The notes under the pieces: model-generated | What the model was told of the DNA's origin: nothing | The model's input: the letters and a program-made list of their open reading frames with translations, nothing else | Database searches by the model: none | Shown: one piece after another, positions 14,001-25,870 of the stretch | Layout: every line of letters starts with the position of its first letter | How positions within the stretch are numbered: the stretch's first letter is position 1 | From: Porpolomopsis calyptriformis | Lineage: Eukaryota; Basidiomycota; Agaricomycetes; Agaricales; Hygrophoraceae | Assembly (NCBI GenBank): GCA_951640195.1 | Contig: OX621167.1 | Coordinates: 620,001 to 684,000 of the forward strand | Reading direction: 5' to 3' | DNA: 64,000 nucleotides | Program-made: the position numbers and the translations under genes

Positions 14001-16159
14001 AGGATTGCTTCTGTCGCTGTACCTGAACGTGCTGACAGTTGGCAACGTGAGAAGTGCAGGGAGAGCTGTCAGGAGTGCGATCCGTCAGCAACTACTTGTA
14101 TTGAAGGTGTGCTGATTCACTCCTCCAATGTCTGCCCTCACCCATAATGGCTGTACTTCAGGTTGCTGCATTTATTTTCATCGAACTCGTCATCTTCCCG
14201 CTTGGGTGTGGAATTGTTCTGGACTTGTGCACCGTTTGGTTGTTCCCTGAAGCCAACTTTATATCCCGGGTGGTGTATTTCTTCCAGGCACCGCTGACAG
14301 CTATGTTTTATCACTGGGTTGCTGGCACAATGTTTATGTATGTTTCCCTCTTATTCACTCGCGGTCGTTTAACTGAACAATCCTATCTAGGTATTCATTT
14401 GCTATTTTGCTCTCGGGGTGCAGAAGTATCATGCGTCCGGGGGCAATGTGGTTCATCAAAGATCCCCAAGATCAGAATTCTCATCCCATTCGTGACATCC
14501 TCGAGCGACCAACGCTTACTCAATTGCGCAAAATACTCATCAGCGGGATTATGTATGCTATTGTGGTTGCTTGTGTGGTCGGCAGTGTAGCCGGTCTTTT
14601 CGTTCTTGGAAGCAAATCGATCTTACCATTTCGATGGAAAAACCGGTTCGTGATCACTTTTTGTTGTTTTTTGAATCACTAACATCCTTGGTTGTTATAG
14701 AGAGCCGTTGTCCAGTGTCCCTATCGACCTGCTCTTTTTGCACCAGGTTTTACCATACACCATGCATTACTTCCGGCCGAAGAAAGTCTTGAAAAGGGTC
14801 TCCACAGTGATATGGAAATTTTTAGCCCACAAACTGCGGTTGACGTCTTATTTCTTTGGCGAACGACATCCCTCAGAGGAGTACACACCGAACGATTGGA
14901 TTGCGAACCTTCTCGGTTTTCACGACAAGGCTGAAGATGAATTACGCAACCGTGACGGGAGTTTCAGGCGAGTTCCAAGCACCGACCATATTGCCCTTCC
15001 TCGGGATATGCGAGCGACCGCAGCGGTTCACGAAAACGGCGAGCCGTTTGACGAAGAGGCTCAGAAGTTGATGGAGAGTCAAAACTTGGAAGCAGAAAAG
15101 GCCGGTAGATCCGTCAAAGATGATTACATCGTGATCTACATCCCACCCTATTTCCGGTATCGAGTTATCCTTTTTGTCATCCTGCTGTGGGTCATCGGAG
15201 CTGTTTTCCTTGGTTTCTTCGTCGGTTTTCCCATCCAAATGGGACGGATTTTCTTTAGGTTGTTCACCCCGGACAACGTCCACGATGGCTACTCCTTCGT
15301 GGCAGGCTTTTACCTTTTCTGGGTCTGCTACCTTGTTGGCAAGTCCGTCGATCGGTTGGACAAACGTCGGCAACGGAAAAGCGAGGTCGGCCTAAGGTCG
15401 GGACTATCGTTTTACGTTATTAAACGTGCTCTGCTCTGGATTCCGAATATATCCTACATGATTCTTTTCTTGGGAATTGTCATCCCAACTCTTATCGCTT
15501 TGGTCATCGACCTATACATCATTTTACCAGTTCGACTTGCGGTGGACCCTGATATGACTCTTCGGATACGCATTGTTGATATGTGGGCTCTTGGCGTTAT
15601 CTATTCAAACATCGTCCTTCAAATCCATCGACTCCAACCTGAGACTCGTATAATGGTTGGAGTACAAAATGTATGTGATCGGGCAGTCTCTTTGTCCAGA
15701 GCCAATCTATTAAACCCATCTTGCAGATTATAAACAATGGATGGACGCACTCAGACCCCATCACCGCGACGAAGGAAGTCATAGCACCGGCAGTTATCGG
15801 GCTGGGCGGCATGATCATATTACCGGCAGTGATATTCTATCTGGCCCAACCCTATTTCCCATTCTCGCTCATAAAAAACGACAAGTTCATCTGTGCGTTT
15901 AATACTCAACAATTAACGATGAATATGGCTAACTAATCTTTCCCTGTCGCCAGTCATGCACGTGTATCCCGGAATTTTCGCAACCGCAGGTTTGGTCAGG
16001 ACCATCATCGCTATATTTAAACTGTGGTCTGCTTGGTCTCAGGCGATTCGGGATAAGGAATTCCTCGTGGAGATGCGCTTGCGAAACCTCGAACCGGAGA
16101 AGGAGGAGACGTCCGTCAATACAAGGGATACAGAAACAGAGTATTCATCTGATAATTAG
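11013..16159 (+). CDS. SSM4: Doa10/MARCH6 ER-membrane ubiquitin ligase
   Basis: Large RING-CH E3 ligase of ER and inner-nuclear-membrane degradation, the partner of Ubc6. Fourteen exons: 11013-11049, 11099-11195, 11249-11322, 11372-11555, 11605-13133, 13186-13226, 13276-13365, 13434-13667, 13726-14106, 14162-14337, 14391-14645, 14701-15670, 15727-15892, 15954-16159. They give 1479 residues. The C4HC3 RING spans residues 13-70 (DTCRICSAPAEPDQPLFYPC, then CAGTIRYIHQDCL, then NCDVCKYPYSFTKVYAPDMP). The first membrane segments and LLREWISQNARPGVF follow, then a long acidic, serine-rich loop coded by exon 5. Membrane spans continue from GMRGPIYG to the C terminus, including MALGQGANEKVFAVALGYA and LIYNPNDW-like blocks. 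Length and RING class match MARCH6/Doa10. Confidence 0.95.
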
Positions 16160-16271
16160 CTTAACAAAAAAATGTATCAATGAGCCGATGATAACGTGTG
16201 TAGTACTTAGACAACAATTAACGAATGCACTTTATATACTGCAATGGGCCGTTGGGAGTGTCGTTGCTCGG

Positions 16272-18187
16272 CTAATCAATGTCAGTGTCGGAACCCACCC
16301 AAGCTTCCGACGAGGATGATTCATATGCAGTAATTTGGTCCGCTGGCACCAGTTTCCGTGCCACCCAGCTCCCATCCGCATTGGTCGACATCTCCCATCT
16401 CTCAGATCTCTCCGTGATATCGCGGACGACCCAGTCCATATAATCCTTCCCAGTCCAGTCTTCTGCACTCAGTTCGAGGGACCAGCCAAGAGAGACACAA
16501 CCTGGAAGCCCGTTCGCATCCTCAACGATGGCGCTTAACCCGAGCGAATGGCTGTATTCCATTTGATAGGAGGCGATCATGGCGGTCGTAGCGCCACGTC
16601 GGAGCATACTGATAATGTTTGCACTTTCGCCATTGAGGATGTAGTCAGCAGGATTGATGTGAACAGAGGGGGGCTCCCATTGAGCTGGAAGATAATCTCC
16701 ATCGTAAGGTTCATCGCCACTGTCACTGCCGTACCCAAATATATTCATCGCCCATTCACTCCCATCGTCCTCATCTTCGTCATCGTCTTCATCGTCGTCG
16801 TCATCGTCGTCGTCACTGCTCTCGTCGTATTCGTCTTTCAAAGGAGGAAAGAGACCGTCCCACGGGTCGTCATCAGTAGGGGAAGGCGTAAGGTTTGAAC
16901 GAGATGAGGATGAAGAGCTTTTTCCCTTGCCCTTAGTGATTGCCAGTGTTCTTGCAATCGATTTGACAAGGAAGACGGGAACCGGGCGGCCGCGGACAAC
17001 CGTGCGACAGCATGGACATCTTTTGCGGCGGTATGCAAGATAGTCGGGATCATCTTCGTCGTACATCTCGTCTTCATCAGCAGGGGCTTGGCGGAACCAC
17101 TCCTGGAGGCAAGATAGACAAAGGATATGGCCGCAGGGGGTTAAGCTGAATAGTCGATGGTTGTAGGTGACACAGCAGTTGAGAACGGAACTGAAAACGT
17201 ACGCATAAGGTTTACGAAATAGTTCGATGCAAATTTGACACTGCATATTAGCCTCGATATTTGAAAGAAGCTGGTCATTTAAGATCGCGATGATCAGGTT
17301 TTGATGAACAGGAGTGTGCAAGGTACCCACGTCATCTGATTTCTTTGACTTTGCTTTGAGCTTTCGCATCTCATCATCTTTGTCGCTTGCCGCCTTTCGG
17401 GATCGTTGGTTAAACCGAAAATAATTGGAGTTTGAACTCTCACTTTAGTTTTGTTGTTTAATGCAATAGTCAAATATTCGATATGCTGCTGGCAAGTCAG
17501 GAGGCAAGAATGAAGAAAAAAGATTGATTGTCACCTTGCTCTGTTTCTTCATCGCCTTCTTATTTTCTTGCACGAGCTACAGGCCATGTGAGCTAGCAAA
17601 TTGGAAGGGCAGGAAGTCCACTAAACCTTTTTTAGGCTTTCCAACTCCTTTTGCATGCGCTTGAACTCCGGGGTGGCAGGTAACATCGATGAATTCTCAG
17701 ATTGTACCACGACCACCTGTGGCTCATCTCTCCTCCCCACACCGATCATTTCTGGCGCAGCATACTTTCGGGCATACGAAACTTCCTCTCGAGATCTCGA
17801 CCCTTCTCCCTTAACAACTGAAGCATAATTTGCAGGCGGACGTCCTATCACAGTCATATTCTCCGTTGCATAACGGGACTGAGTAGCTGTAGGGATTTTC
17901 GATCTCAATTTGCGTCCACGATCTCCAACAACTTCATTAGCCGAAAGCTGGGGATGCGGAACGTTGGCACTCGTTATAGGGAGTCGGTTGCCGGACTTTG
18001 TCTTCCTTAATGCCCCAGTGCTATCGACTCTTGGTACGGGTAACTCGTTGAATCGTGAGCTTGGAGAACAAGACGGTCTGCTTCGTAGAAACGATGTCGA
18101 AGCGGGAATTCCTGGGTCACCAGTAGCACGGGAAGGACCAGGCATAGAAAGGAGATTATTGTGAGTGGATCGATCCGAGGGATTCAT
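16272..18187 (-). CDS. Coiled-coil RING-finger protein, probable E3 ligase
   Basis: Predicted RING-type E3 of unknown target. Six exons, 18187-17627, 17576-17535, 17488-17444, 17393-17331, 17270-17203 and 17145-16272, give 550 residues. Residues 1-185 are basic and disordered. The short exons 2-4 code a lysine-rich coiled coil (LVQENKKAMKKQSK, then HIEYLTIALNNKTK). The C3HC4 RING follows: MQCQICIELFRKPYALTPCG, HILCLSCLQEWF, and after an acidic insert RKRCPCCRTVV. After the RING lies a run rich in D and E (near 16780-16830) and a C-terminal region without a recognised domain. Intron 4 (17330-17271) is 60 nt and free of stops, so its retention would keep frame. The start was chosen as the first ATG of the open N-terminal exon. 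Confidence 0.8.
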
Positions 18188-18417
18188 GGCAGAAAAAGGA
18201 GCAAATGACGGAACTATAGTGAGGGTAATCTGTAGTTACGGATGAGTGCGTTGGTTGCTCTCTGTGGATTAGAACATACACGGTGACGTTGAGCAAACTG
18301 TGGCAGCTTCAGCCGGTTGGGTTGCTCAGGGCACTCCTGAATTGACGGCTCGGAGGAGTGAGGCGGAATCAAGCAGGCGGATCGCGATGTCACATGTCAC
18401 ATCACGCGCCAGTAAAA
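18188..18417. promoter_or_regulatory. Shared promoter region of the RING gene and ARG1
   Basis: 230 bp between divergent start codons. I see no TATA box and no TGACTC (Gcn4-type) site on either strand here. Confidence 0.4.
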
Positions 18418-20145
18418 ATGCCCGGTCGTGTGCTTTTGGCTTACTCTGGAGGACTGGGTGAGCATTAAGCAGAGGATCTGATTGTATCGAGCATTCATCA
18501 ATCAACCTTTTTTTTGAATGCGACAGATACATCTTGCATTTTAGCATGGTTAATCGAGCAAGGATACGAGGTTTACGCGTTTATGGCCGACGTTGGTCAA
18601 GAAGATGTGGGCTCTCCATTCGTTCCTGAAGCTGAAGGCATTGAGATACCGTTCGCCAGGATTTTAACGCGGCACGGAAAAAAGCACTTGCTGTTGGTGC
18701 CAAAAAGTTTTTTTTGGAGGTTGTGATCGACATCAAAGCGTTGAATCTTGCTTGTGCTGATTATTTTCGCCTAAGGATCTCAAACGTGAATTCGTAACCG
18801 AATTGATCTACCCAGCAGTTCAAGCCAACTGTATTTACGAGGCATGCAATTTTGCTCCACATATTTTATCGTGTAGAACCGTTGACATCTTGCTGATTTC
18901 TCTATAGAATGTCTATCTCCTTGGAACATCCCTCGCCCGTCCTGTAATCGCTCGTGGCATGATTGCCATTGCAGATAAGGAGGGGTGCGAGTGAGTGCAT
19001 TTGCCCCCTTCTCTCGCCCCTCATAAATATAATTATTCCAGCTTCGTGTCTCATGGATGCACCGGCAAAGGGAATGACCAGGTTCGTTTTGAACTTGCAT
19101 TTTATGGCTTGAAGCCAGACATCAAAGTAATCGCGCCATGGCGAATCCCTGGTCTGCCCAATCCCCTCGGCGATTTCTAGCATTTACCTTCACCTCATAG
19201 AATTCTACAACCGTTTCCCCGGCCGCCAAGCTCTCCTCGCTTATGCATCTCAAAAACATATTCCAGTCCAACAAACTACTGCTAAGCCCTGGTCCACTGA
19301 CGAAAACCTTTTCCACATTTCCTATGAAGCAGGCATCCTGGAAGATCCCAATGTCACTCCTCCGGCGGATATGTGGAAGCTCACTACCGCCCCAGAGAAC
19401 GCCCCTAACGTACCGGAACACATTAGTGTTCACTTTCAGCACGGCCTACCCGTGAAGGTCGAAGTCAAAGGCGATATGATAACATTCACCGATCCCGTTG
19501 AGATATTCCTTAAACTTAACGCTTTGGCCCGGAATCATGGCGTAGGCCGTATCGACATTGTAGAAAATCGGTTCATCGGCGTCAAATCGCGTGGCTGTTA
19601 TGAATCGCCTGGAGCGACCATTCTTCGGGTTGCACACATGGATCTCGAAGGCCTCACGTTGGATAGAAATGTGCGTGCCTTGAGGGATCAGTTTGTAACG
19701 ACGGAGTTCAGCAGGATATTGTACAACGGACACTTCTTTACACCGGAGCGGGAGTTTGTAACCAGCGCAATTCCTGCTAGCCAGAGGACGGTCAATGGGG
19801 TGGTTAGGCTGAAGCTGTATAAGGGAAATGTCATTGTGGAAGGCAGATCATCCGAAGAGGTGAGAGTTGGGTGCATTCACTTCAATGAGTGGCTCTTGAT
19901 CAATTAATTTTTCGCGGCAGGGTCTTTACGACGAGCAACAGTCATCCATGGATGAACTGGGTGGCTTCGAGCCAACTGATACCACCGGCTTCATCCAGAT
20001 CGAGTCTATCAGAATCAAAAAGTAAGAACTATCTTCCATATTTTCCTAATGACACTTAGGACAATGTCGCAGGTGGGCACAAGCCAACATTCGAAAAGGA
20101 CAAAGTGGGGTTGATCCTAAGGATGTCTATGGAACTCGCGTCTGA
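18418..20145 (+). CDS. ARG1: Argininosuccinate synthase
   Basis: Condenses citrulline and aspartate with ATP to form argininosuccinate in arginine synthesis. Nine exons, 18418-18457, 18527-18606, 18660-18719, 18776-18841, 18908-18990, 19042-19151, 19201-19859, 19921-20021 and 20073-20145, sum to 423 residues, normal for the enzyme. The PP-loop [12 protein letters not shown] is split by intron 1. Later motifs are [37 protein letters not shown], and [18 protein letters not shown]. Intron 4 (18842-18907) must start with GC (GAG|GCATGC), because no GT lies near the protein junction. The stop is 65 bp before the TPT1 ATG. Confidence 0.96.
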
Positions 20146-20185
20146 TCGTCGCAGAGAAAATTTTATCCAAATTAAAATTCGTTAT

Positions 20186-20195
20186 CACGTGACTC
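20186..20195 (+). promoter_or_regulatory. CACGTGACTC box in the ARG1-TPT1 gap
   Basis: CACGTG (20186-20191, E-box of Cbf1/USF-type factors) overlaps TGACTC (20190-20195, Gcn4-type half site). It lies 16-25 bp upstream of the TPT1 ATG in a gap of only 65 bp. Binding is inference from motif identity. Confidence 0.45.
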
Positions 20196-20210
20196 GATAT
20201 TGAGTCGCAA

Positions 20211-21203
20211 ATGCGACCAACGACAATGAGTTCAAAAAACCTCAGGCCAACAAGTTCTACAAAGCTCAGAGGTCGCCCAGAAGATCTCCCAGATGTCCGT
20301 ATCTCGAAAACTGTATCGTGGCTCCTCCGGCACGCTGCCCAGAATGAAGGTCTGCCAATGCGCAGAGATGGATACCTTCGTGTGTCGGACCTAGTGCGTT
20401 ATTGCCTTTTGACGTTTGTTCGGCCAACGACATGCTTGTTCTATAAGCTAGCCCATCCAAAATTACAGTCCTTGGACTTTGCATCACTACGAGAAATGGT
20501 GAACAAAGATGCCAAAAATCGGTTCGACCTCTTACACAAGCCCGAAACGTGCGAGGCTGAGATATCAGGTTCGACTCTATCAGACGTCAGATTGTGGTGG
20601 ATAAGAGCCAATCAGGGGCACTCTATGACGGTTCGTGGACTACGGAATTGGCTGGCATCATGCTAAACACATTCTTACAGTCCGTAGAGCTCAACCTCCA
20701 GCCAGTTCTGAAAGCCACGGATATCAGCATGGCTGTCCATGGGACGAGTCGGAAAGCATGGGAGTCCATTTGTACGAGTCTTGTAACCTCTCTGCCAGCA
20801 TTTCGATCTCTTATCTTTGTGCGCATGCCTAGTGAACGAAAGATTATCAAAGATGAACCGCAATCACATCCATCTAGCCCAAGGAGTCGCTAGAAATAGT
20901 GTCGTCAGCGGTGGGAGTTCATCATACCATCGATATCTCCTTTCTCTGAATGTCCACCCAGGAATGCGAAGCTCCTCCCAGATTCTTATTTACATTGACG
21001 TGGCCAAAGCCATGTCGGCCGGAATCAAGTTTTTTCTATCCTCAAATGGAGTAGTCCTAACGGAGGGTGATTGTCGTGGATTCTTAGATCCGCAGTTTTT
21101 CGGTCGGGTAGAAAACGCGAGGGGTATGGCTCTCACCGGTTGGGAACGTTTGGAATCAACGACGGCTCAGCCAGCCGTCGTAGCAACTACGGATTCGACT
21201 TAA
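20211..21203 (+). CDS. TPT1: tRNA 2'-phosphotransferase (Tpt1/KptA)
   Basis: Removes the 2'-phosphate left at the tRNA splice junction, using NAD+. Five exons, 20211-20393, 20448-20630, 20681-20771, 20833-20910 and 20962-21203, give 258 residues. Core motifs are ISKTVSWLLRHAAQNEGLPM, WWIRANQGHS, VHGTSRKAWESI and LSKMNRNHIHLAQG, then IYIDVAKAMSAGIKFFLSSN. These are the catalytic RHRR-type arginine and histidine positions of the family. Exon 2 contains a 42-nt in-frame stretch (GTGCGAGG to GACGTCAG) that could be an extra short intron; removing it would give ETLWWIRANQGHS. An ATG six codons in (MSSKN) is an alternative start. A broken second copy lies at 25.4 kb. Confidence 0.93.
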
Positions 21204-21401
21204 TGGGAAGACGGAGGGTGCTCTACGAAGACACCGCTGTGACATGCTGTAACTGCAGATTCTTATATTTTACACGCAAAGGGGTTGACGTACATGCAGT
21301 CCTTAATACATTAGAGTTAATCTGCAGGCAAAATACAAATTGAATGACAACAAGCCTTCATGCGGCTGAGGGGGTGGTTAACTGAACCACTCTCCCCAAC
21401 C

Positions 21402-22717
21402 TCATGGAGAGTTGGATAATATGTTGTCCGTAACATTGTGCACAGGAGGGGGAACGAAGGTAACATTGCCCTGGATAGGAATTAGTAGGTAGGTAGGCTG
21501 ATTTGGCAATGTGGTCCCCATAGTTGAGGGGTGATGTGGGTGGGAACTGTGAGTAGGGTGGCCGCTATGTGTTGGTGATGAACTCTCCATAGGGCTGTGG
21601 GTCGGCGAGGAGGCAGGGGGAGAAAGTGACTGCGTATTCATTGCATAGTTGGGAAACGCACCCCCTGCCAGGTCATGTATGGGTGAAGGAACCATAGGGA
21701 AGTATTGGCCCTGGTCAACGACAGGGATATTTGGGTAGGATCCAGGAGACATTACAGTATATTGGGGTGCATACCCCAGAAATGGGTGTGCAGGTAATGC
21801 CATGCCAGTTGGAGGGACTGAGGGTAGAGGTTTTTCGGTGTTGGGAGATTGCTTGGAGGAAGAGAGAACTTGGTGAAGTGTTATGGTAAGAAACATCCCT
21901 GAAGTCCTTCTTGTGGTGACACAGGCAGAAGAAATGAGAGCGACAAGGTATCCGGTCACTGAAAGAGGAACATCATCAATAGGAGTGACAAGATACTCCG
22001 GAATGAAATGCATACAGAGAATAGTGGTTACGAGGGATAAAGACACCAATGCCACACTAGCTATGCAACCAACAGCTACAGGGAAAGCATTCATAAACAA
22101 TGTGAACCAGCAGAGGAAGACACATACGGCAGGTAATGACTTGCGTCACCAAATTAAAATATGGACTAAATGGATCCGCTACTGAATTACCTGCAATGGT
22201 TATGGTTGAAGCTAATAAGTATGAGGGCAACACCCTTCCAGTCTTAGAAGAGTCCAGTATGAGAAGGAGTGATGACACTAACCGAGCCAAAGGACCAATA
22301 ACACGGTTGTGAGGCTGAGCTCGAGGAAAACCTTTAGATAAAATGCTTCAACAGTAAGTTCTTTATTACTGGAAAATGGATCATACTGGGGTAAAAAAAC
22401 TTCGGAGTGGAAATGTCACAGCAGAGATCAAGGTGAGGGATGCGGCAGCAAGAGCAAGGTTTACGGAAGAGGCTGAGCACCAGTAGAGGGGGATATAAAA
22501 ACTGTCCGGCAGAAAACCGGAACCTGCCCCGTACAATAATGTAGGATCAATTACACCACTGGGACCGCGGAGAACAGCCCCAAAGCCCAAAGCTGGTATT
22601 GAAAGGCACGCGGAGGAGACTACCCAAAGGTAAAGTTGACCCTAAATCAATAGCGAAACAGAAAGCTTGCGACGCACCATTGGCCAACCAGCTAATAATA
22701 AAGAATGCTCTTCCCAT
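21402..22717 (-). CDS. Four-helix membrane protein, copy A (MARVEL-like topology)
   Basis: Unrecognised fungal membrane protein. Six exons, 22717-22678, 22619-22387, 22331-22283, 22211-22128, 22075-22016 and 21958-21402, give 340 residues. The helices are: residues 1-35 (MGRAFFIISWLAN onward), 58-90 (SVNLALAAASLTLISAVTF), 92-118 (VFLELSLTTVLLVLWLAS), and 138-172 (VGCIASVALVSLSLVTTILL). The ELSxTxxLxVLW pattern at the third helix resembles basidiomycete MARVEL-type proteins. The last 165 residues form a proline-, serine- and histidine-rich tail with PFLGYAPQY and repeated PTHS. Copy B, 2.4 kb away on the same strand, has the same six-exon plan and the same length. Splice sites were set by aligning the two copies. 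Function unknown. Confidence 0.75.
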
Positions 22718-23867
22718 GTTCGGGTTTAGGGCATTCTACTGGCGGAGGTTCAGCATTCAACCCTTGGTTTATATGTTGCGCCGTGGATAGATACGCCACC
22801 AAATGATACGCCTCATGTCAGTACTGATACCTGCATGCATCGCTTATCGGAATCCCCCAGCGGGTCTTTCTAGATCAGGCTTTGTGAACGTGGTCTACAA
22901 TTGATGGCACCCCAAACTAGGCACTCACGGGTTGACTAATGATAACCCTAGCTATTTCGTGGATTCACAAGGTCCCATTGCGTACCAACCGCAGTGGCCA
23001 GACTATTGATCAACAGACGATCAAAACTTGATACTTTGACCTGAGAGCACAACCCTGAAGCTGGAGCCATGATTCAATGCGGCCACAGCACGGGTGCATA
23101 ACGATAAACACATTGTTGTGAGCTAGCAATGGGGGGGGGCTTAAGGGATAAGGATCTGACCTATGCCCGAGTCAGGCAGTTCATTGACGGCCCTCATTCA
23201 TCCGCACTGCTTCACACCCCATTGGCGCCTCTCGTTTCCTCTTCTCCCCTGCCCTCTTCTCTTGTAATGAGTGATGGATTGCATGAGTCGTGATCTCATC
23301 TCTGCCTGGACCGACTCCCTCTGGAACGAGACCAAGTGCAGACATGCACACCATCTGGATTCCTCTCGTTGTCCAGAATACAAAGGATCGATCCCGTTCT
23401 CGACCGCGCACGCAATGATAGTGACGCGATGAGCTTCGATCTGAATTAACAGTACAATAAGGACTCAGTGAAGAAGGATTACCTTCATCCATTCTTACAG
23501 TAATATGGTAGGCCCCACCGGGAACTGGCTTGCGTTGCGAAGCAGGGAATGAGAACCCTTGGGAGTATAATCGCCTCTCCAAAAAAACAGCTTCATAAGC
23601 ATGGTACAGACCCGCTTAATTATCGTTTTACTGTTCGACCGGTTCGTTCCATTTAGGAAGGCAGATAGTTGAGAGAAGGGTGGTAATCCGATATCGAAAG
23701 TACACATGAAGATACTTTACATGGTAGTTTACAAGCAAACGGTTGATATACATTTAGCCCGAAATACAATAGAGTTAACCTGAGAGTGAGATAGAATGAT
23801 ACAGGCCGCCATTCTGTCTTTGATGGTGTCATGCATCACAAGGGGTGGTTTGACCGCACCGCTCTCC
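22718..23867. other. Spacer between the two membrane-protein copies
   Basis: About 1.15 kb with no gene I can support. The first 40 bp resemble the upstream side of copy B. A G10 run lies near 23131. The longest open frame (minus, 23582-23181) shows no recognisable family. Confidence 0.5.
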
Positions 23868-25181
23868 TCAGCCCCATGGAGAGCCTTGGGGAGATGTGGG
23901 ATGGCCTGCAATGGAAATGGGTGGAGACGGCAGTGAATAAGTGGGTGAGATACTTCCTGTAGCGGCAATATTGCCCTGGACAGGATGAAGCATGTAAGGG
24001 GGTTGATTTGGCAATCCAGTCCCAACAACTGAAGGGTGACGTGCGAGGAGACTGTGAGTAGGGTAACCGCTAGGCCCTTGCGATGAAATTTCCATAGGGT
24101 AATGCGTCGGCGAGGCAGGGGGAGAAGGAGGGAGCGATGCATAATTTAGCAATGCACCACCTGTTGGGTCATGTATAGCTGAAGGGGCTGTGGGGAAGTA
24201 TTGGCCCTGGCCCATGATAGGTAGGGTCGTGTATAGGGATCCAGGAGATGTTCCACCATATTGGGGTGAATACCCCAGAGGAGCCACAACGAGCATTAGA
24301 GGGGCTTGAGGTAGAGACTTTTCAGATGGATCAGCAGAAGAGAGCACCTGACGGAGTGGCATGGTCAAAAACGTTCCCGAAGTCTTTCTTGAGGCAACGC
24401 AGGCAGACCAAATGAGAGCGACAAGGTATCCGGCCACTGAAATGAGGAAATGGTCAGTAGTGGCGATAAGACAATTTAGAGTGAAATGCATACAGAAAAC
24501 AGCGGTTGCAAGAGATACACACTCCACTACCACAGTAGCTATGCAACCAAAAGCTACAAAGAAAGCGTTTATAACCAATGCGAACTAGCAGAGGAAGGTG
24601 CATACGACAAGAAATGAGCGATAGCAGCACATCAAAATATGGGCGAAATAGGGATGCTAGAGAGTTCAACGACATGGTTACGGTTGATACTGGACATTCA
24701 AAATAGGGAAAGGGCCCCATCAGTCTTAGAAGAGTCCGGAATGGATGGAGTACGGTGACACTAACCAATCCAAAGGACCAATAATACTGTTGTCCAGCTG
24801 AGCTCAAAGAAAACCTTCAAATATAAAGGTTAATAGTAAGTTTATTATCAACGGAAAATAGATCGCACGAGGGTGAACAAGTTTCGGAGCGGAAATGTGA
24901 CAGCAGAGAGTAAGGTGAGGGATGCGGTGGCAAGGGCAATGTTTACAGCAGGTAATGAAGCGTAGAAGAGCGTGAAGGAATACGGGTCCACATATGGTCC
25001 ATACAATAGTGCAGGATCAAGTTTTCCTTTGGAAGTGTGAAGAATGACCCCAAAGGTCAAAACTGCCGCTGAAAGAAATGCGAGAGTGACTAGAGCAGAG
25101 TGAGTTCCAATCCAATACTGAAATCGAAACTTGCGGCGCACCGTTAACCAACCAACTAATGACAAAGAATGCTCTCCCCAT
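23868..25181 (-). CDS. Four-helix membrane protein, copy B (tandem paralogue)
   Basis: Paralogue of the gene at 21402-22717. Six exons, 25181-25142, 25089-24869, 24814-24766, 24689-24606, 24553-24494 and 24436-23868, sum to exactly 340 residues. Exons 1, 3, 4 and 5 have the same lengths as in copy A; exon 2 is 12 nt shorter and exon 6 is 12 nt longer. It starts MGRAFFVISWLVN and contains VFFELSWTTVLLVLWIVS and ISVAGYLVALIWSACVASRK. The tail again has GYSPQYGGTSPGS and a PTHYPMEIS/PTHSLL pattern. Many residues differ from copy A, but all frames and splice sites are kept, so it looks functional and not decayed. The head of a broken TPT1 copy lies 186 bp upstream. Function unknown. Confidence 0.73.
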
Positions 25182-25367
25182 GTTCGGGCTGGGGGCATTC
25201 CACTGGTGGGGAGTTCAGCGTTTGTTTTCTGTCACTGTCAGAGAACATTCCTCGGATCGATGCTGCAACGTGGGAGTTTTAACCCCCGATCGCTACCACG
25301 GGAAAGGGCAAAGTTTCCCATTTCCAGCCCACCAGCGAACAACCTGGAAGGGCATGCTCGCGACAAC

Positions 25368-25870
25368 ATGAGTTCAGGCCAGCAACTCAGAGGTGGTCTG
25401 GAAGATTCCCAGATGTCCGTATTTCAAAGACTGCATTATGCGTCCTTGATGAAAGCCTTGAGATACCTTAGTGCGTTTGCCCTTTGACATTTTTCTAACG
25501 GCTGGCCAATCCCAGGCTGAGAATCGGTTCGACCTCTTACATGAGCTCGAAATGTGCGAAACTGAGGGCCGGTTCAGAATCGGCTGGCATTTGTACGGAA
25601 ACTTGTCATCTCCGCGCCGATATCTCACCGAAAGAAGGGTTATCATCTGCCTAGAAATAGTGTGAGTCAATCCCACCACCGAGATCGCCATTCATAGAAT
25701 GCCCACCCAGGAATGCAAAGTTCTTCCCCAGATCCCTGACGTAGTCGTCGACTGGAATCGAGTTTTTCCTATCTAAATGCCAGTTGTGGATTCTTAGATC
25801 CGGGTAGAAAATTCAAAAGGGCATGGTTCTCCCCGGTTGGGAAGGATCTGAAGCTATGGCAGTCGTACAA
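25368..25870 (+). pseudogene. TPT1: Decayed second copy of TPT1
   Basis: A diverged copy of the TPT1 gene at 20211. It opens with the same ATGAGTTCA context and keeps recognisable blocks: CCCAGATGTCCGTAT, the exon 1/intron 1 border (ACCTTAGTGCGTTTGCC), AATCGGTTCGACCTCTTACA, CTAGAAATAGTG, CCACCCAGGAATGC, and GATTCTTAGATCCG near the end. Intron sequence is retained, so this is a DNA-level duplicate and not a retrocopy. Large stretches are missing, including the WIRANQGHS and HGTSRKAW coding parts, and the frame is broken throughout. It cannot make an active enzyme. Confidence 0.8.

Noticed and set aside
23181..23582. 133-residue minus-strand frame in the paralogue spacer
   Set aside because: No family, no partner in the other copy, composition like noise.
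24570..24600. TAG in membrane-protein copy B where copy A has TGG, at first read as a premature stop
   Set aside because: Both codons lie inside a 52-nt intron (GTATG to TGTAG) that splices in frame in both copies.
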